A DNA stretch of 64,000 nt. It comes from an uncultured Desulfatitalea sp. (GTDB taxonomy: Bacteria > Desulfobacterota > Desulfobacteria > Desulfobacterales > Desulfosarcinaceae). The translations under genes were made by a program, and so were the position numbers. The notes under the pieces are model-generated. The model saw only the letters and a program-made list of their open reading frames with translations, did no database searches and was not told where the DNA came from. Each line of letters starts with the position of its first letter. Position 1 is the stretch's first letter. The stretch covers positions 1 through 64,000 of the forward strand of contig CALMNL010000003.1 of the NCBI GenBank assembly GCA_937868765.1. Reading direction: 5' to 3'. Shown one piece after another: positions 16,498 through 26,012 of this stretch.

Positions 16498-18290
16498 GGC
16501 GTCCCCTTTCCGGTCTGAATGCTCTGGCAGGCGAAACGCAAGGTAAAGATGGCTCCCTGGCCGGGAGGGCTTTCAACCTTCAGGCGGGCCTGGTGGGCTT
16601 CGATGATTTTATGCACGATAGCCAATCCCAAGCCTGTGCCCTTGTTTTTAGTCGTAAAATAGGGATCGAAAATCTGGCTGAGATGAGCCGCATTGATTCC
16701 CGGCCCCGTATCGCTCACGGTGATCCGCGCGTATTGGCGGCCTTCCGACTCACAACGCACGGTCAGCTTGCCGCCATGTACCATCGCCTGGATGGCGTTG
16801 AGATAAATGTTCAAGAGACATTGGGCGATTCGATCCGCATCGATCATGACTGGGCAGATATCGTCGGCTATGTGGGCATCGATCTGGATATTCTGTTTGG
16901 TGGCTTCCCGTTGAATCAATTGAATGGAGCGAGAAATCAAAGGGGCGAGGTGGGTGCTGCTGCATTTCAGATCGGTTGGCCGGGCAAAGTCCAACAGCTC
17001 GGTAATCACCCGGTTCAGGCGGTCCACCTCCTGGATCATGACACCCGCCACTTGTTTGGACTCGCTCCCATCTTCGAATTGGGCCGCAAAAAATGTAGCC
17101 AGGCCTTTGATAGAACTCAAGGGATTGCGGATTTCGTGGGCCACGCCGGCGGCTAGGCCGCCCAGGGCGGCCAGTTTTTCCTGCCGGCGGATTTCATCCT
17201 GCAGGCGCCGTACCTCTCCCAAATCCCTAAGAATCAATATTTGCCCGACGAATTGGCCGATTTCATTGGTGATGCTTGTGGCGCTGATGCTGAGCGGGAC
17301 GGATCGATTCCCGGTAAAGATGCACTCTATCTCCTTGTCGGATATCATCGCACCGCTGTCGAGCTCTTGTCTTAGCGCTAACAATTGAGGCGGCAAGACA
17401 GTTTCCGCGAGCCGGTCTTTGGCCATACCAGGCTTCAAGCCAGTTATCTTCGCGGCGGCCGGGTTAAAGAAGGTGATATGCCCGGTGCGACTAGTGGCGA
17501 TCAATCCCACCGGCAGGTGGGTGACCACCTCTTCCGCAAAAGCGCTGGTATCCTGAAGGCTGCGTTTCGTGGTGCGGTAGCTGTACATCCAAAATAGCGA
17601 AACAAACCCGGCAAAACCTGATAAAAGCAAGACCACCGACAAGAGCACGGTTGTCTGCATGTCTTGCCGGATGGCTTCTTCATAGGGGGCAACGTCCAAT
17701 CCTACGACAATGAGAAACTGCTCTGTGTCGAGCCGGGAGTACCAGTCATCCGGCGCGCCCGGAATTTGGCCGTGGCGGCGCATCATGTCGCGCATTCGGC
17801 CCAGACCCTGGCCCGCACCCGGTTTCATCGGCTCAAAGCGGCGGTGAACCTCAAATGCCAGCCCGTCCTTTCCATAAGGGACCAGTTCCCAGTTTTCCTC
17901 GAGATCCGGCCCCAGATGGATCACTTTATGATTGGGTCTGAAAGGCAAATCTATTTTTGAAGGATCGCTGTGAGCCACAGCCCGGCCCTGCGGATCAACT
18001 ATGGCAATGAATAAGACATCTGGCAGTCTGGATGTTTCTTCCAGCAAGCGCTGGATCTGCGGCTTTCCCCATAGCATCCCCATCATTCCGGTTCGGGCGC
18101 CAGCCTCCACCGAACGAATGATGGCCGCCCCCTTCTCCCGGAGGATTTTTGACATGTAAAGCTTTTCACGATTCGTGTTCTGCATCGCCAGCACGATCAC
18201 GACGACAAGCAGAATGATGGTTGATCCGAGAATGATCCATGGCGAAGTTTTCATGCTTGCATTAAAGCTGTTTCGGGCTCGACGTATCAT
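16494..18290 (-). CDS. Membrane sensor histidine kinase (ZraS-like)
   Basis: The start at 18290 (MIRRARNSF) is preferred over an upstream ATG because of a GAGGAG ribosome binding site. The 598-residue protein has two membrane segments (about 16-35 and 210-232) enclosing a periplasmic sensor domain. A cytoplasmic PAS (about 255-355) follows, then a HisKA with the motif GVAHEIRNPLSSI and an ATPase domain (SDTGPGIN, GTGLGLAIV). This is the NtrB/ZraS layout. Its partner is the sigma-54 response regulator whose ATG overlaps its stop by four bases. The periplasmic domain has Met/Gly-rich stretches (KPGAGQGLGRMRDMMRRHG), which could contact metal, but this is only a suggestion. Confidence 0.9.
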   Translation of the reverse strand: MIRRARNSFNASMKTSPWIILGSTIILLVVVIVLAMQNTNREKLYMSKILREKGAAIIRSVEAGARTGMMGMLWGKPQIQRLLEETSRLPDVLFIAIVDPQGRAVAHSDPSKIDLPFRPNHKVIHLGPDLEENWELVPYGKDGLAFEVHRRFEPMKPGAGQGLGRMRDMMRRHGQIPGAPDDWYSRLDTEQFLIVVGLDVAPYEEAIRQDMQTTVLLSVVLLLSGFAGFVSLFWMYSYRTTKRSLQDTSAFAEEVVTHLPVGLIATSRTGHITFFNPAAAKITGLKPGMAKDRLAETVLPPQLLALRQELDSGAMISDKEIECIFTGNRSVPLSISATSITNEIGQFVGQILILRDLGEVRRLQDEIRRQEKLAALGGLAAGVAHEIRNPLSSIKGLATFFAAQFEDGSESKQVAGVMIQEVDRLNRVITELLDFARPTDLKCSSTHLAPLISRSIQLIQREATKQNIQIDAHIADDICPVMIDADRIAQCLLNIYLNAIQAMVHGGKLTVRCESEGRQYARITVSDTGPGINAAHLSQIFDPYFTTKNKGTGLGLAIVHKIIEAHQARLKVESPPGQGAIFTLRFACQSIQTGKGTP

Positions 18291-18576
18291 ATCGATCTCC
18301 TCGGCGTTTCTAACACTTGGCCGCAATGAAAACAGAGAAACCAAGGTAAGTGGGGGTGTGTAATTTGTAAACACCCAGGGGCGAGCGTTCATCAGTTCGG
18401 AAAGATTCTAAAGCTTCCAGTCAGGTTCAAAACCGAAAGGGGGCAAGATGGCTCTTGTTTTTGCTACCCAAATTCAATATTGTAGCAAGAATCCTTGGAA
18501 CACATGAGATTGAAGAAGGAGGCATGGGCCAAAACGGGGGTCGGTCCAGGAACGCTGCCTTGTTACCGGACCTGGT

Positions 18577-18598
18577 GGTTTCTGGCTTTCCAGAAACC
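18577..18598. other. Perfect hairpin in the gap before the HDOD gene
   Basis: GGTTTCTGG and CCAGAAACC form a perfect 9-base stem with a CTTT loop, extendable by two pairs across one mismatch. Neither strand has a U-run after it, so it is not a standard terminator. It lies about 90 bases before the TTG start of the HDOD gene and may be a leader structure or a protein site. The rest of the 18291-18685 gap shows no gene. Confidence 0.35.
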
Positions 18599-18685
18599 CC
18601 CGAACGAGTAAATTGCTAAAGTCATAAAGCAATCCGCCGAAACTGATAATGAGCTCTTTTCTATTACTTCAACGGAGGATGGGCG

Positions 18686-19909
18686 TTGCTTCTGGTTGCT
18701 TTGGACCAATTGAGGGACGGTGTTGTACTCGGTGAGGATGTTCGGGATACCAACGGGCGTCTGCTGCTGACAAAGGGGCAACAAATCGATGCCAACCAAA
18801 TTCGGCTCTTGAAAATTTGGGGGGTGCCCGAAGTTCCCATTCAGGAACAAGATCAAGGTATTGCAAAAGATAAAGGCGACAAGGAAGAGGCCGATCGTCT
18901 CAAAATCGAGCGTACCGTTCAAACCATCTTTCAGCACATCGACACAGCCCATCCCGCGATTCAACCCATTTTCAAAGCAGCCGTCGAACATCGTTGCCAA
19001 AAGGGGCTTTTTGTAGATCTCGGTCCCCGGCAGCGGCTTCCGGAAGATTTCAAGCTGGACCTCTACAACGGGATGAAGACCCAGATCCAGTTCTCCGAGG
19101 TTCACTTGCCGGAGTCTCCTGAAATAATTATCGAATTCAACAAGATCGTCGATGATCCGATGTCCTCGGCCAACGACATCGCCGCCGTGGTCAGCCGCAG
19201 TCCGAGTCTGGCCGCGTTGCTGTTGAAGATCGCCAACTCGGCCGCTTATGGCTTCGTATCAAAAATAGATACCCTTTCCCGGGCGGTCGCCCTCCTCGGC
19301 ACCAGGGAGGTGGGGGTGCTGGCCATGGTGATCAGCAGTGTGCAGTTTTTCCGCGATCTGCCCAAAGACCTGATCGATATGGCCACCTTTCTGCGGCACA
19401 GCGTGGCCTGCGGACTTCTTTCCAGAATCCTGGGCGCCCAAGCCAGGGTGCCGCATACCGAGCGTTTGTTTCTGGCCGGTTTGCTGCACGACATCGGCCG
19501 GCTGGTATGGTATCGGTACTTTCCCGAGCAGGCCAAGTTGGTGTTGAATATGGCCAAAACCACGGGGCTTTCCGTTTTCGAGCTCGAGACAGAGTGCATG
19601 GGCATCAACCATACGCAGATAGCCGGCTATTTGCTCAAAAAATGGAAATTTCCTGAATCTCTGGAAAACGCGATTGTCTATCATCACTGTCCGTCACGCA
19701 GCCATGAACCGGCGGAACCCAGCATCGTGCACGTGGCCGACATAGCGGTCAATGCGCTCGGCCTGGGACACAGTGGCGGGCACATCATCCCCCATTTCGA
19801 CCCAAGGGGATGGTATCAGTTGGGGATCGCCCCGGGGGCTTTGAAGACCGCCATCGATCAGACGGTCCAGCAGGTGGATATCATGACGGAACTCTTTACT
19901 GGGCTTTAA
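18686..19909 (+). CDS. HDOD-domain signalling protein
   Basis: This 407-residue protein starts at a TTG with GGAGGA about seven bases before it; no ATG fits this frame. The N-terminal 120 residues have the LDQLRDGVVLGEDVRDTNGR type of beta-rich segment often found before HDOD or HD-GYP domains. The HDOD domain (about 140-370) includes the HD-like HDIGRLVWYRYF and the second His segment YHHCPSR. HDOD proteins are scaffold or signalling proteins that usually lack phosphodiesterase activity. It is followed one base later by a GAF histidine kinase gene, so the two form a signalling pair. Its target process is not evident. Confidence 0.85.
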   Translation: MLLVALDQLRDGVVLGEDVRDTNGRLLLTKGQQIDANQIRLLKIWGVPEVPIQEQDQGIAKDKGDKEEADRLKIERTVQTIFQHIDTAHPAIQPIFKAAVEHRCQKGLFVDLGPRQRLPEDFKLDLYNGMKTQIQFSEVHLPESPEIIIEFNKIVDDPMSSANDIAAVVSRSPSLAALLLKIANSAAYGFVSKIDTLSRAVALLGTREVGVLAMVISSVQFFRDLPKDLIDMATFLRHSVACGLLSRILGAQARVPHTERLFLAGLLHDIGRLVWYRYFPEQAKLVLNMAKTTGLSVFELETECMGINHTQIAGYLLKKWKFPESLENAIVYHHCPSRSHEPAEPSIVHVADIAVNALGLGHSGGHIIPHFDPRGWYQLGIAPGALKTAIDQTVQQVDIMTELFTGL

Positions 19910-19910
19910 A

Positions 19911-21260
19911 ATGGCCGACACTACGGTTTCGCGAAAAGATAGCCCTGTTCAGCTGCTTCGCAGCGCGGAAGCCAAAAACCGCTTTATCCTGAACGTGATG
20001 GAGCAGGTTCTGGCGTTCGGTGATTTTCAGAAGCAGGTGGATCATCCCCTGGAACCGCATGATTTCATGCAGCTGGCGGCCGAGCGCATCAATGATGTCA
20101 TCCGATTCGATTTCAGCGCCATGTATTTCGTGGACCAGCAAACCTCGGCGCTCGAACGGGTTTGCTGCATTCCCAATGAGCTTGACCATCGACTGGAAGC
20201 GCAATTCGAAGCTCTGATCCAAAATGGCTACGTGGCCTGGGCGTTGCGGGAAAAGCGCGGCATCATGGTCTATTCGCCGGACAAGCGCTACCGGGTGCTG
20301 TTGCACGTCATGGCCACCTACGCGCGCATCCGGGGGCTGTTCATCGGCTTTATTCCGGTCAATGCCAAACGCCTGCCCGATGGTTCGCTCCAGGCCCTTT
20401 CCCTGGTGCTGCGCAACGCCGCCAATGCCTTGGAAAGCATCGAGTACCTGGCCATGTTCCAACGGCACAACGCAGAGTTGCAGCTGAAGGTGGACCAGAA
20501 GGTATGCGAGTTGCGCCGACACGACCAGCAATTGCTCAATGCACGTAAAATGGATGCCATCGTCACCCTGGCCGGCGGGGTGGCCCATCAGTACAACAAT
20601 GCGTTGGCGGTGCTGGTCGGAAACCTCGATTTAATGCGGTTCGAAATCGCCCAGGGCAAGGATCTCACCAGTTCGTTCGAGCGCATCGAAGCCGTCTCGC
20701 AAAAGATGCAGGAACTTACCTATAAGTTGCTCTCCTATGCCCGGGGGGGAAAGTACAAACCGGAAACGGTCCTGGTGGAAACGCTGGTTGAAAATGCCTT
20801 GAAGGGTCTTCCTCAATCAAACGAAAACCATTATCGTCTGGAAATGGCGTTGCCATCCAATCGTTATTCCGTAAAAGTGGATATGACCCAGATGCAGCTG
20901 GCTCTGGCGGCCATTGTGACCAATGCCGTGGAGGCCCTTGAAAAGGAGGGGCGTATCTTGATCAGCGCGGAAAGGGTCTCCATCGACGAATCGTCGGAAC
21001 CCCGGATGGACTTGGCGCCCGGTGACTATGTGGTTTTACAGATCACCGACGATGGCAAGGGCATGGACGAAGAGACCCGGCAGCGCATTTTCGACCCCTA
21101 TTTCACCACGAAATTCACCGGACGGGGTCTCAGCATGGCCGCCACCTACGGTATCGTCAAAAACCACCGGGGAGAAATTGCCGTTCAAAGCGAACCGGGC
21201 AAGGGTACGACGGTGAAGGTTTACCTGCCCCTGGTGATCGATCTGACCAAAATCGGCTGA
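19911..21260 (+). CDS. GAF-type cytosolic sensor histidine kinase
   Basis: The 449-residue protein has a GAF-like sensor region (about 45-175), a short coiled coil, and a HisKA with H226 in AGGVAHQYNN. An ATPase domain follows with N-box NAVEAL, DDGKGMDE and a lid GRGLSMAATYG. The lid has Ser-Met where most kinases have Gly-Leu, so ATP handling may differ slightly. No membrane segment and no receiver domain are seen. The ATG comes one base after the HDOD stop codon. Its H-box layout is related to that of the hybrid kinase at 2562-4628. No cognate regulator is adjacent. Confidence 0.88.
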   Translation: MADTTVSRKDSPVQLLRSAEAKNRFILNVMEQVLAFGDFQKQVDHPLEPHDFMQLAAERINDVIRFDFSAMYFVDQQTSALERVCCIPNELDHRLEAQFEALIQNGYVAWALREKRGIMVYSPDKRYRVLLHVMATYARIRGLFIGFIPVNAKRLPDGSLQALSLVLRNAANALESIEYLAMFQRHNAELQLKVDQKVCELRRHDQQLLNARKMDAIVTLAGGVAHQYNNALAVLVGNLDLMRFEIAQGKDLTSSFERIEAVSQKMQELTYKLLSYARGGKYKPETVLVETLVENALKGLPQSNENHYRLEMALPSNRYSVKVDMTQMQLALAAIVTNAVEALEKEGRILISAERVSIDESSEPRMDLAPGDYVVLQITDDGKGMDEETRQRIFDPYFTTKFTGRGLSMAATYGIVKNHRGEIAVQSEPGKGTTVKVYLPLVIDLTKIG

Positions 21261-21297
21261 CAGGCCGTCGAAGCCAAGGCGCCACAAGGCGTTGCCT

Positions 21298-21696
21298 CTA
21301 TATCCCTTGCAATACCTTCTTCACCAGGTTGCCGTCCACGGCGGCGCCGAAGTGGGCCATGATCGGCTTCATGGCCTGCATCTTGTTGTTGAATTTGCTG
21401 AAGTCGACGTTGGCCTTGATCCAGGCGGCGATCTCTTCTTCTGAGGCCATTTTGGGCAGATAGCTTTCGGCCACCTCGATGAAGCGGTCGGTTTCACCGC
21501 CGCCGCTCTGGGCCAGCACTTCCTTTTCCGATTTGATCAGCTTTTTGAGGATCTGGACCACATCGGCGTCGACGATCGCCTTTTGCGCCTGGCGGCCGAA
21601 CTCTCCCATGATGACCCTGAGAATGCTTTTCTTCTCTTCATCCTTGGCTTTCATCGCCGCGGCCAGGTCTTTCTTGATCTGATCTTGCAAACCCAT
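21298..21696 (-). CDS. YqeY/GatB-like domain protein
   Basis: This 132-residue, nearly all-helical protein has the YqeY family features MGLQDQIKKDLAAAMKAKD at the N terminus, a middle LIKSEKEVLAQS and a C-terminal MAHFGAAVDGNLVKKVL. The domain is the same as the C-terminal tail domain of GatB, which binds tRNA. Stand-alone YqeY proteins are widespread but their exact role is uncertain; a tRNA-linked function is plausible. A clear CGGAGGA ribosome binding site precedes it. It is divergent from the OmpR-type regulator gene at 21861. Confidence 0.85.
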   Translation of the reverse strand: MGLQDQIKKDLAAAMKAKDEEKKSILRVIMGEFGRQAQKAIVDADVVQILKKLIKSEKEVLAQSGGGETDRFIEVAESYLPKMASEEEIAAWIKANVDFSKFNNKMQAMKPIMAHFGAAVDGNLVKKVLQGI

Positions 21697-21788
21697 GGTT
21701 CATCCTCCGTATGGTGAAATGGCATCCGGTGAGACACCCTTTTGCCCGCTATCTTTCAGGAGCGGTTCCGTTTGTCAAGCGCCAAGGT

Positions 21789-21817
21789 TTGACAATTGCT
21801 TCAAAATTAATGATATA
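21789..21817 (+). promoter_or_regulatory. Sigma-70-type promoter of the OmpR-type regulator operon
   Basis: TTGACA (21789-21794), a 17-base spacer and GATATA (21812-21817) stand 44 bases before the regulator ATG at 21861. The spacing and the perfect -35 make this a good candidate. Confidence 0.7.
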
Positions 21818-21860
21818 TGCCACTCAGCAACGTTCGCCACCCAAGACAAAGGACCCTGCC

Positions 21861-22538
21861 ATGCGTGTGCTGCTCATTGAAGATGACACCAAGATCGCCT
21901 CGTTCGTGGTCAAGGGGCTGCAGTCCGCCGGTTTCGCCGTGGATCACGCCGCCGACGGCGACAGCGGCCTGGACCTGGCCCTGGTCGAGCCCTACGATGT
22001 CCTCATCGTGGATCTGATGCTGCCCAGGCGGGACGGCCTCTCGGTCATCCGCCATCTGCGGCGTGAAAAGATCGTCACACCCGTTATCATTCTCAGCGCC
22101 AAGGATTCTGTGGACGACCGCGTGCGGGGGCTGGAAACCGGTAGCGACGACTATCTGCCCAAGCCGTTCGCATTCACCGAACTGCTGGCCCGGGTCCAGG
22201 CGCTGATCCGCAGGGCCAGCGGCACGGCCGAGGCCACCCGCCTGACAGTGGGCGATCTGAGCCTCGACCTGGTTACCCGGGAGGTGACGCGCAGCGGGCG
22301 GCGTATCGATTTGCAGCCCCTGGAGTATTCACTGCTGGCATACCTGATGCGCAGCGCCGGCAAAGTGGTTTCCAAGACCATGATCATGGAGCATGTGTGG
22401 CACTACAATTTCGACCCCCAGACCAATGTGGTGGAGGCGCGCGTCTGCCGCTTGCGCGATAAAATCGACAAGGGGTTCGAGCCCAAGCTGCTGCACACGG
22501 TGCGAGGGGTCGGTTATGTTCTTCGACAGGACGCGTAA
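21861..22538 (+). CDS. OmpR/PhoB-family response regulator
   Basis: The start at 21861 (MRVLLIEDD) gives a 225-residue protein; the longer upstream frame has no receiver content. The receiver domain (1-115) has EDD at 7-9, Asp51 and Lys near 101. The winged-helix DNA-binding domain (about 125-222) ends in the typical VRGVGYVLRQD. It is related to CopR/CusR-type and other HAMP-kinase-paired regulators. It overlaps the histidine kinase gene by 23 bases. A serine protease of the DegP type follows the pair, hinting that the system responds to envelope stress or metals; this is inferred from order only. Confidence 0.92.
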   Translation: MRVLLIEDDTKIASFVVKGLQSAGFAVDHAADGDSGLDLALVEPYDVLIVDLMLPRRDGLSVIRHLRREKIVTPVIILSAKDSVDDRVRGLETGSDDYLPKPFAFTELLARVQALIRRASGTAEATRLTVGDLSLDLVTREVTRSGRRIDLQPLEYSLLAYLMRSAGKVVSKTMIMEHVWHYNFDPQTNVVEARVCRLRDKIDKGFEPKLLHTVRGVGYVLRQDA

Positions 22539-23934
22539 GCTCTGGCACTCTCTGGCGTTCCGTTTGACCCTCTGGTATGCCCTGGTTTTCGTGCTGCTGG
22601 CGATGACGGCCTTCGCCCTGTTTTATCTGCTGATCGTCCGGGTTATCGATCAACGCACGGACGAAGACCTGTTGACCAATGCCAACCGCCTCGGTCAGAT
22701 TTACAACCTCGAAGGCAGCGAGATGCTCCAGCGCGCGGCGCTGCTGCAAGTGCAATCGGTGGGCGAGCACAAGATGTTTTTCCGTCTTTTTTACGCCACC
22801 GGGATCTTTTATTCGTCCTCCAATATGGCCTTCTGGAAGAGCATCGGCATTGACCGTCGGGCTGTGGACGATTTGCTCGTCAAGGGCCGCACTTACAGTT
22901 ACGCCACCCAACCCATCCCGGACCGCCCGTTCAAGGCCCGGGTCATTTACCGGCGCTTCGGGGCCGCCATCATGCTGCAGATGGGCTATTCCCTGGAGGC
23001 TGAAAACCGCCTGCTGCAGAGCTTTCAGCGCATCTTCATGATCACCATGGTCGCTCTGCTCGGTCTGGCCGTGATGGTGGGCTGGTTCATGGCGCGGCGC
23101 GCGCTGGCGGGCGTGGCCAGCGTCACGCGTACGGCCCGGCAAATTTCCGAAGAGGATCTGGAAACCCGCGTGCCGGTCTTTCATCAGCACAACGAGATCG
23201 ATCAACTGGCGGTCACCTTCAACCAGATGTTGGACCGGATCCAGCACCTGGTAAAAGGCATCCGCCAGATGAACGACAATATCGCCCACGACTTACGCAG
23301 CCCCATCACCCGCATCCGGGGACTGGCCGAAGTGACTCTGGGCGGTGCCGACCTGGCGGAGTACCAGGGTATGGCGGCCAGCACCATCGAGGAGTGCGAC
23401 TGGTTGCTGCACATGATCAACACCATGCTCACCATCTCGCGCACCGAAGCCGGTCTCGATCCCAAAAGCTTTCGACGCCTGGACCTGTCGGCCCTGGCGC
23501 ACGATGCCTGTGCGCTTTTTCAACCCCTGGCCGAAGACAAGGGCATCCAGATGCAAGCGGAGGCCCAGGGCGGCTGCCCGGTGCTCGGTGATGCCGCCAT
23601 GTTGCAGCGTCTGCTGGCCAATCTCATCGACAATGCGATCAAATACACCCCCACCGGCGGCCGGGTGCGCGTCGGCGTCACCTGCGATGGGGAGAGCGCC
23701 CGGCTCGAGGTCGAGGATAACGGCACCGGCATTGCGACCGAGGATCACGCCCGGGTGTTCGAGCGTTTCTTCCGCGGTGACCGCAGCCGTTCCCAGGAGG
23801 GCGCCGGCCTGGGCCTCAGCCTGGCGCTTGCCATCGCCCGGGCCCATGGAGGCGATATTTCCCTGACCAGCCGGCCGGAACAAGGCAGTCTTTTCACGGT
23901 GCGGCTGCCCATGGAGGATAGCCGGACCCAATAA
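22516..23934 (+). CDS. HAMP-type membrane sensor histidine kinase
   Basis: Translation from the ATG at 22516 (MFFDRTRKL), inside the end of the regulator gene, gives 472 residues. There are two membrane segments (about 15-38 and 170-195) with a periplasmic domain of roughly 130 residues. A HAMP linker follows, then a HisKA with NIAHDLRSPITRIRG, and an ATPase domain with NLIDNAIKYTP, EDNGTGI and GAGLGLSLA. This is the CusS/QseC type of layout and fits the OmpR-type partner. The sensed signal is unknown. The next gene, 124 bases downstream, encodes a DegP-like protease. Confidence 0.92.
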   Translation: MFFDRTRKLWHSLAFRLTLWYALVFVLLAMTAFALFYLLIVRVIDQRTDEDLLTNANRLGQIYNLEGSEMLQRAALLQVQSVGEHKMFFRLFYATGIFYSSSNMAFWKSIGIDRRAVDDLLVKGRTYSYATQPIPDRPFKARVIYRRFGAAIMLQMGYSLEAENRLLQSFQRIFMITMVALLGLAVMVGWFMARRALAGVASVTRTARQISEEDLETRVPVFHQHNEIDQLAVTFNQMLDRIQHLVKGIRQMNDNIAHDLRSPITRIRGLAEVTLGGADLAEYQGMAASTIEECDWLLHMINTMLTISRTEAGLDPKSFRRLDLSALAHDACALFQPLAEDKGIQMQAEAQGGCPVLGDAAMLQRLLANLIDNAIKYTPTGGRVRVGVTCDGESARLEVEDNGTGIATEDHARVFERFFRGDRSRSQEGAGLGLSLALAIARAHGGDISLTSRPEQGSLFTVRLPMEDSRTQ

Positions 23935-24058
23935 CGGCATCCCCGCCGGCGAGTCGGCAACATGATTAAATGGTAATCTTTGGATCATTTCGCAGTCATG
24001 ATTTTGTATTATTTTTGCCGCAATACGAATTCAAACCCGGTCCAATAGGAGGAAATGC

Positions 24059-25486
24059 ATGTCCAAGTCCGCGTCGGTTCTTTTGATTCTGTTTCTGGTA
24101 ACGACTCCGGTGGCTTTGCTGGGATTCGGTGCCGTTCATGCCCAGAGTGATGGGGTGGCCATGGTGCCGGCCAATTTTACCGAGCTGGCCGAAATCGCGC
24201 GTCCGGGAGTAGTCAATATCCGTACCGAGCGCACCGTGAAAGGCGGCGGCCGGGTCTACCGCCACTTTTTCGGCGATCCCTTCGGCGGCCAGCGCAATCC
24301 GTTCGAGGACTTCTTCGGTCCCTTCGGCGAACAGCCCCAGCGCGAACAACGGCAGCAGAGCCTGGGTTCGGGCTTCATTATCGACAAAGAAGGTTTCATC
24401 GTGACCAACAACCATGTCATCGACGAAGCCGACGAAATCAAGGTCAAATTGGCCAGCGAAAAAGAGTATGAGGCCAAGGTGATTGGCCGTGACCCCAAGA
24501 CGGATCTGGCCCTGATCAAAATCGATGGCGTCAAAGATCTGCAGCCCTTGCCGCTGGGCGACTCGGATAAACTCAAGGTCGGTACATGGGTGGTGGCCAT
24601 CGGGAGCCCCTTCGGTCTGGAGCAGACCGTTACCCAAGGCATCGTCAGCGCTAAAAAGAGGGTGATCGGTGCCGGCCCCTATGACGACTTCATCCAGACC
24701 GACGCCTCCATCAACCCGGGCAACAGCGGTGGACCGCTGCTCGACCTGCAAGGCCGGGTGGTCGGCATCAATACCGCCATCGTGGCCAGCGGCCAGGGGA
24801 TCGGCTTTGCCATTCCCATCGACATGGCCAAAACCATCGTGTCCCAACTGAAAGAGAAGGGCGAGGTCACCCGGGGCTGGCTGGGGGTGGGGATCCAGGA
24901 TCTGACACCGGAGCTGGCCGAATATTATGGTCTGGAAGCCCGCAAGGGGGTGGTGGTGACCCAGGTGTTCGAAGGCGATCCGGCGGACAAGGCCGGTGTC
25001 CAGAAAAATGACGTGATTATCGCCCTGGACGGCCAACCGGTGTCCACGGGTCGCGAACTGTCGGGCATCGTAGCCAATCGGGCCGTTGGCGAAAAGACCA
25101 AGATCACCCTGCTGCGCGGCGGCAAAGAGATGACCCTCACCGCCACCGTGGCCAAGAGGGAAGATGATGATCTCCAAGCCAAAGTGGAGCAGAAGGATAA
25201 CGATGCCCTGGGGCTGCAGGTGGCCGCGCTTACCGCCGAACGGGCCCAGCAGTTCGGATTGGACAAAGATGAGAACGGCGTGCTGGTGGTGGATGTCGAA
25301 AATGGCAGCCGTGCCGACAAGGCCGGGATCCGTGTGGGGGACCTGATCAAGGGAATCAATCGCAAGAAAGTTGAAAATTTGAAGGATTACGAAGGGTTGA
25401 TGGATAAATCCGACAAAAAGGAGGCCATTCACATGTTGATCATGCGGCGCAACGAAGGCCTCAAGGCGATCAAAATTCTGCCTTAA
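24059..25486 (+). CDS. DegP/HtrA-family periplasmic serine protease (Do type)
   Basis: The 475-residue protein has a signal peptide (about 1-28, ending AVHAQ). The trypsin-like domain has the triad H119 (NNHVI), D149 (DLALIKI) and S223 (GNSGGPL). Two PDZ domains follow (about 285-370 and 385-470), the usual Do-family plan. It should degrade or refold damaged envelope proteins. The Gly/Phe-rich segment FGDPFGGQRNPFEDFFGPFG (about 71-90) is the usual LA loop region. AGGAGGAAATGC precedes the ATG. A strong terminator at 25538-25571 ends the transcript. Its position after the kinase pair suggests that it is a target of that pair. Confidence 0.95.
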   Translation: MSKSASVLLILFLVTTPVALLGFGAVHAQSDGVAMVPANFTELAEIARPGVVNIRTERTVKGGGRVYRHFFGDPFGGQRNPFEDFFGPFGEQPQREQRQQSLGSGFIIDKEGFIVTNNHVIDEADEIKVKLASEKEYEAKVIGRDPKTDLALIKIDGVKDLQPLPLGDSDKLKVGTWVVAIGSPFGLEQTVTQGIVSAKKRVIGAGPYDDFIQTDASINPGNSGGPLLDLQGRVVGINTAIVASGQGIGFAIPIDMAKTIVSQLKEKGEVTRGWLGVGIQDLTPELAEYYGLEARKGVVVTQVFEGDPADKAGVQKNDVIIALDGQPVSTGRELSGIVANRAVGEKTKITLLRGGKEMTLTATVAKREDDDLQAKVEQKDNDALGLQVAALTAERAQQFGLDKDENGVLVVDVENGSRADKAGIRVGDLIKGINRKKVENLKDYEGLMDKSDKKEAIHMLIMRRNEGLKAIKILP

Positions 25487-25537
25487 CATCCCTCCTGTCC
25501 CTCCCCCGCCAAAGCAGGGACCCGCCCCTGCGTGCGA

Positions 25538-25571
25538 ACGGGCCGGTGGCCATACAAAGCCGCCGGCCCGT
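25538..25571 (+). terminator. Intrinsic terminator after the DegP-type gene
   Basis: ACGGGCCGGTGGC and GCCGCCGGCCCGT form a 13-base stem (one wobble or mismatch) with an 8-base loop, followed by ATTCTTTAA. It lies 52 bases past the protease stop and also separates it from the promoter at 25585. Confidence 0.8.
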
Positions 25572-25584
25572 ATTCTTTAATGTC

Positions 25585-25613
25585 TTGACATCAGTGAATT
25601 TGCCTCCTATTTT
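25585..25613 (+). promoter_or_regulatory. Sigma-70-type promoter of the FmdB-like gene
   Basis: TTGACA (25585-25590), a 17-base spacer and TATTTT (25608-25613) stand about 50 bases before the ATG at 25664. Confidence 0.75.
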
Positions 25614-25663
25614 AGCCGTAAATTTTCCAGCTCTGAGCAGCTGCGGTTTTGGAGATTAAGGCA

Positions 25664-25849
25664 ATGCCGGTTTACGAATTCAAATGCCAATGCGGTCATC
25701 TCTTCGAAGAACTGGTTCCCATGGGAACCGAAACCCATCAATGCCCTCGCTGCCGTAAGAAACAGGCCAAAAAGATCATGAGCGCCTGTACTTTCGAGCT
25801 CAAAGGCGGCGGCTGGTATGCCGACGGATACGCATCGACCAAGAAGTAG
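25664..25849 (+). CDS. FmdB-family zinc-ribbon protein
   Basis: The 61-residue protein starts MPVYEFKCQCGHLFEELV and has two Cys pairs (CQCG and CPRC), the single zinc ribbon of the FmdB family. Such proteins are called regulators of formamide/amide genes in some bacteria, but the general role is unknown. The start is set by GGAGAT upstream and by the family's MPxYE opening. A clean promoter lies at 25585-25613. The next gene begins 163 bases later on the same strand. Confidence 0.85.
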   Translation: MPVYEFKCQCGHLFEELVPMGTETHQCPRCRKKQAKKIMSACTFELKGGGWYADGYASTKK

Positions 25850-26012
25850 CGCCAGGCGCGTGTCAATTCGTATTTGAATCTCCTCTCGAGGCCCCGGACG
25901 TCCAAGCGACGGGGCCGATTTTGTGTCCGGGCCGGCAGATGCCGACCGGGGCGGTTTCTCCATTGGTGCTGCCCACAGTGCGTTTCACGAGAACTCTTTC
26001 AAAGGAGTCAGC

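Noticed and set aside
18449-18466. Sigma-54-like sequence TGGCTCTTGTTTTTGCT before the HDOD gene
   Set aside because: The GG-to-GC spacing is one base too long for a -24/-12 element.
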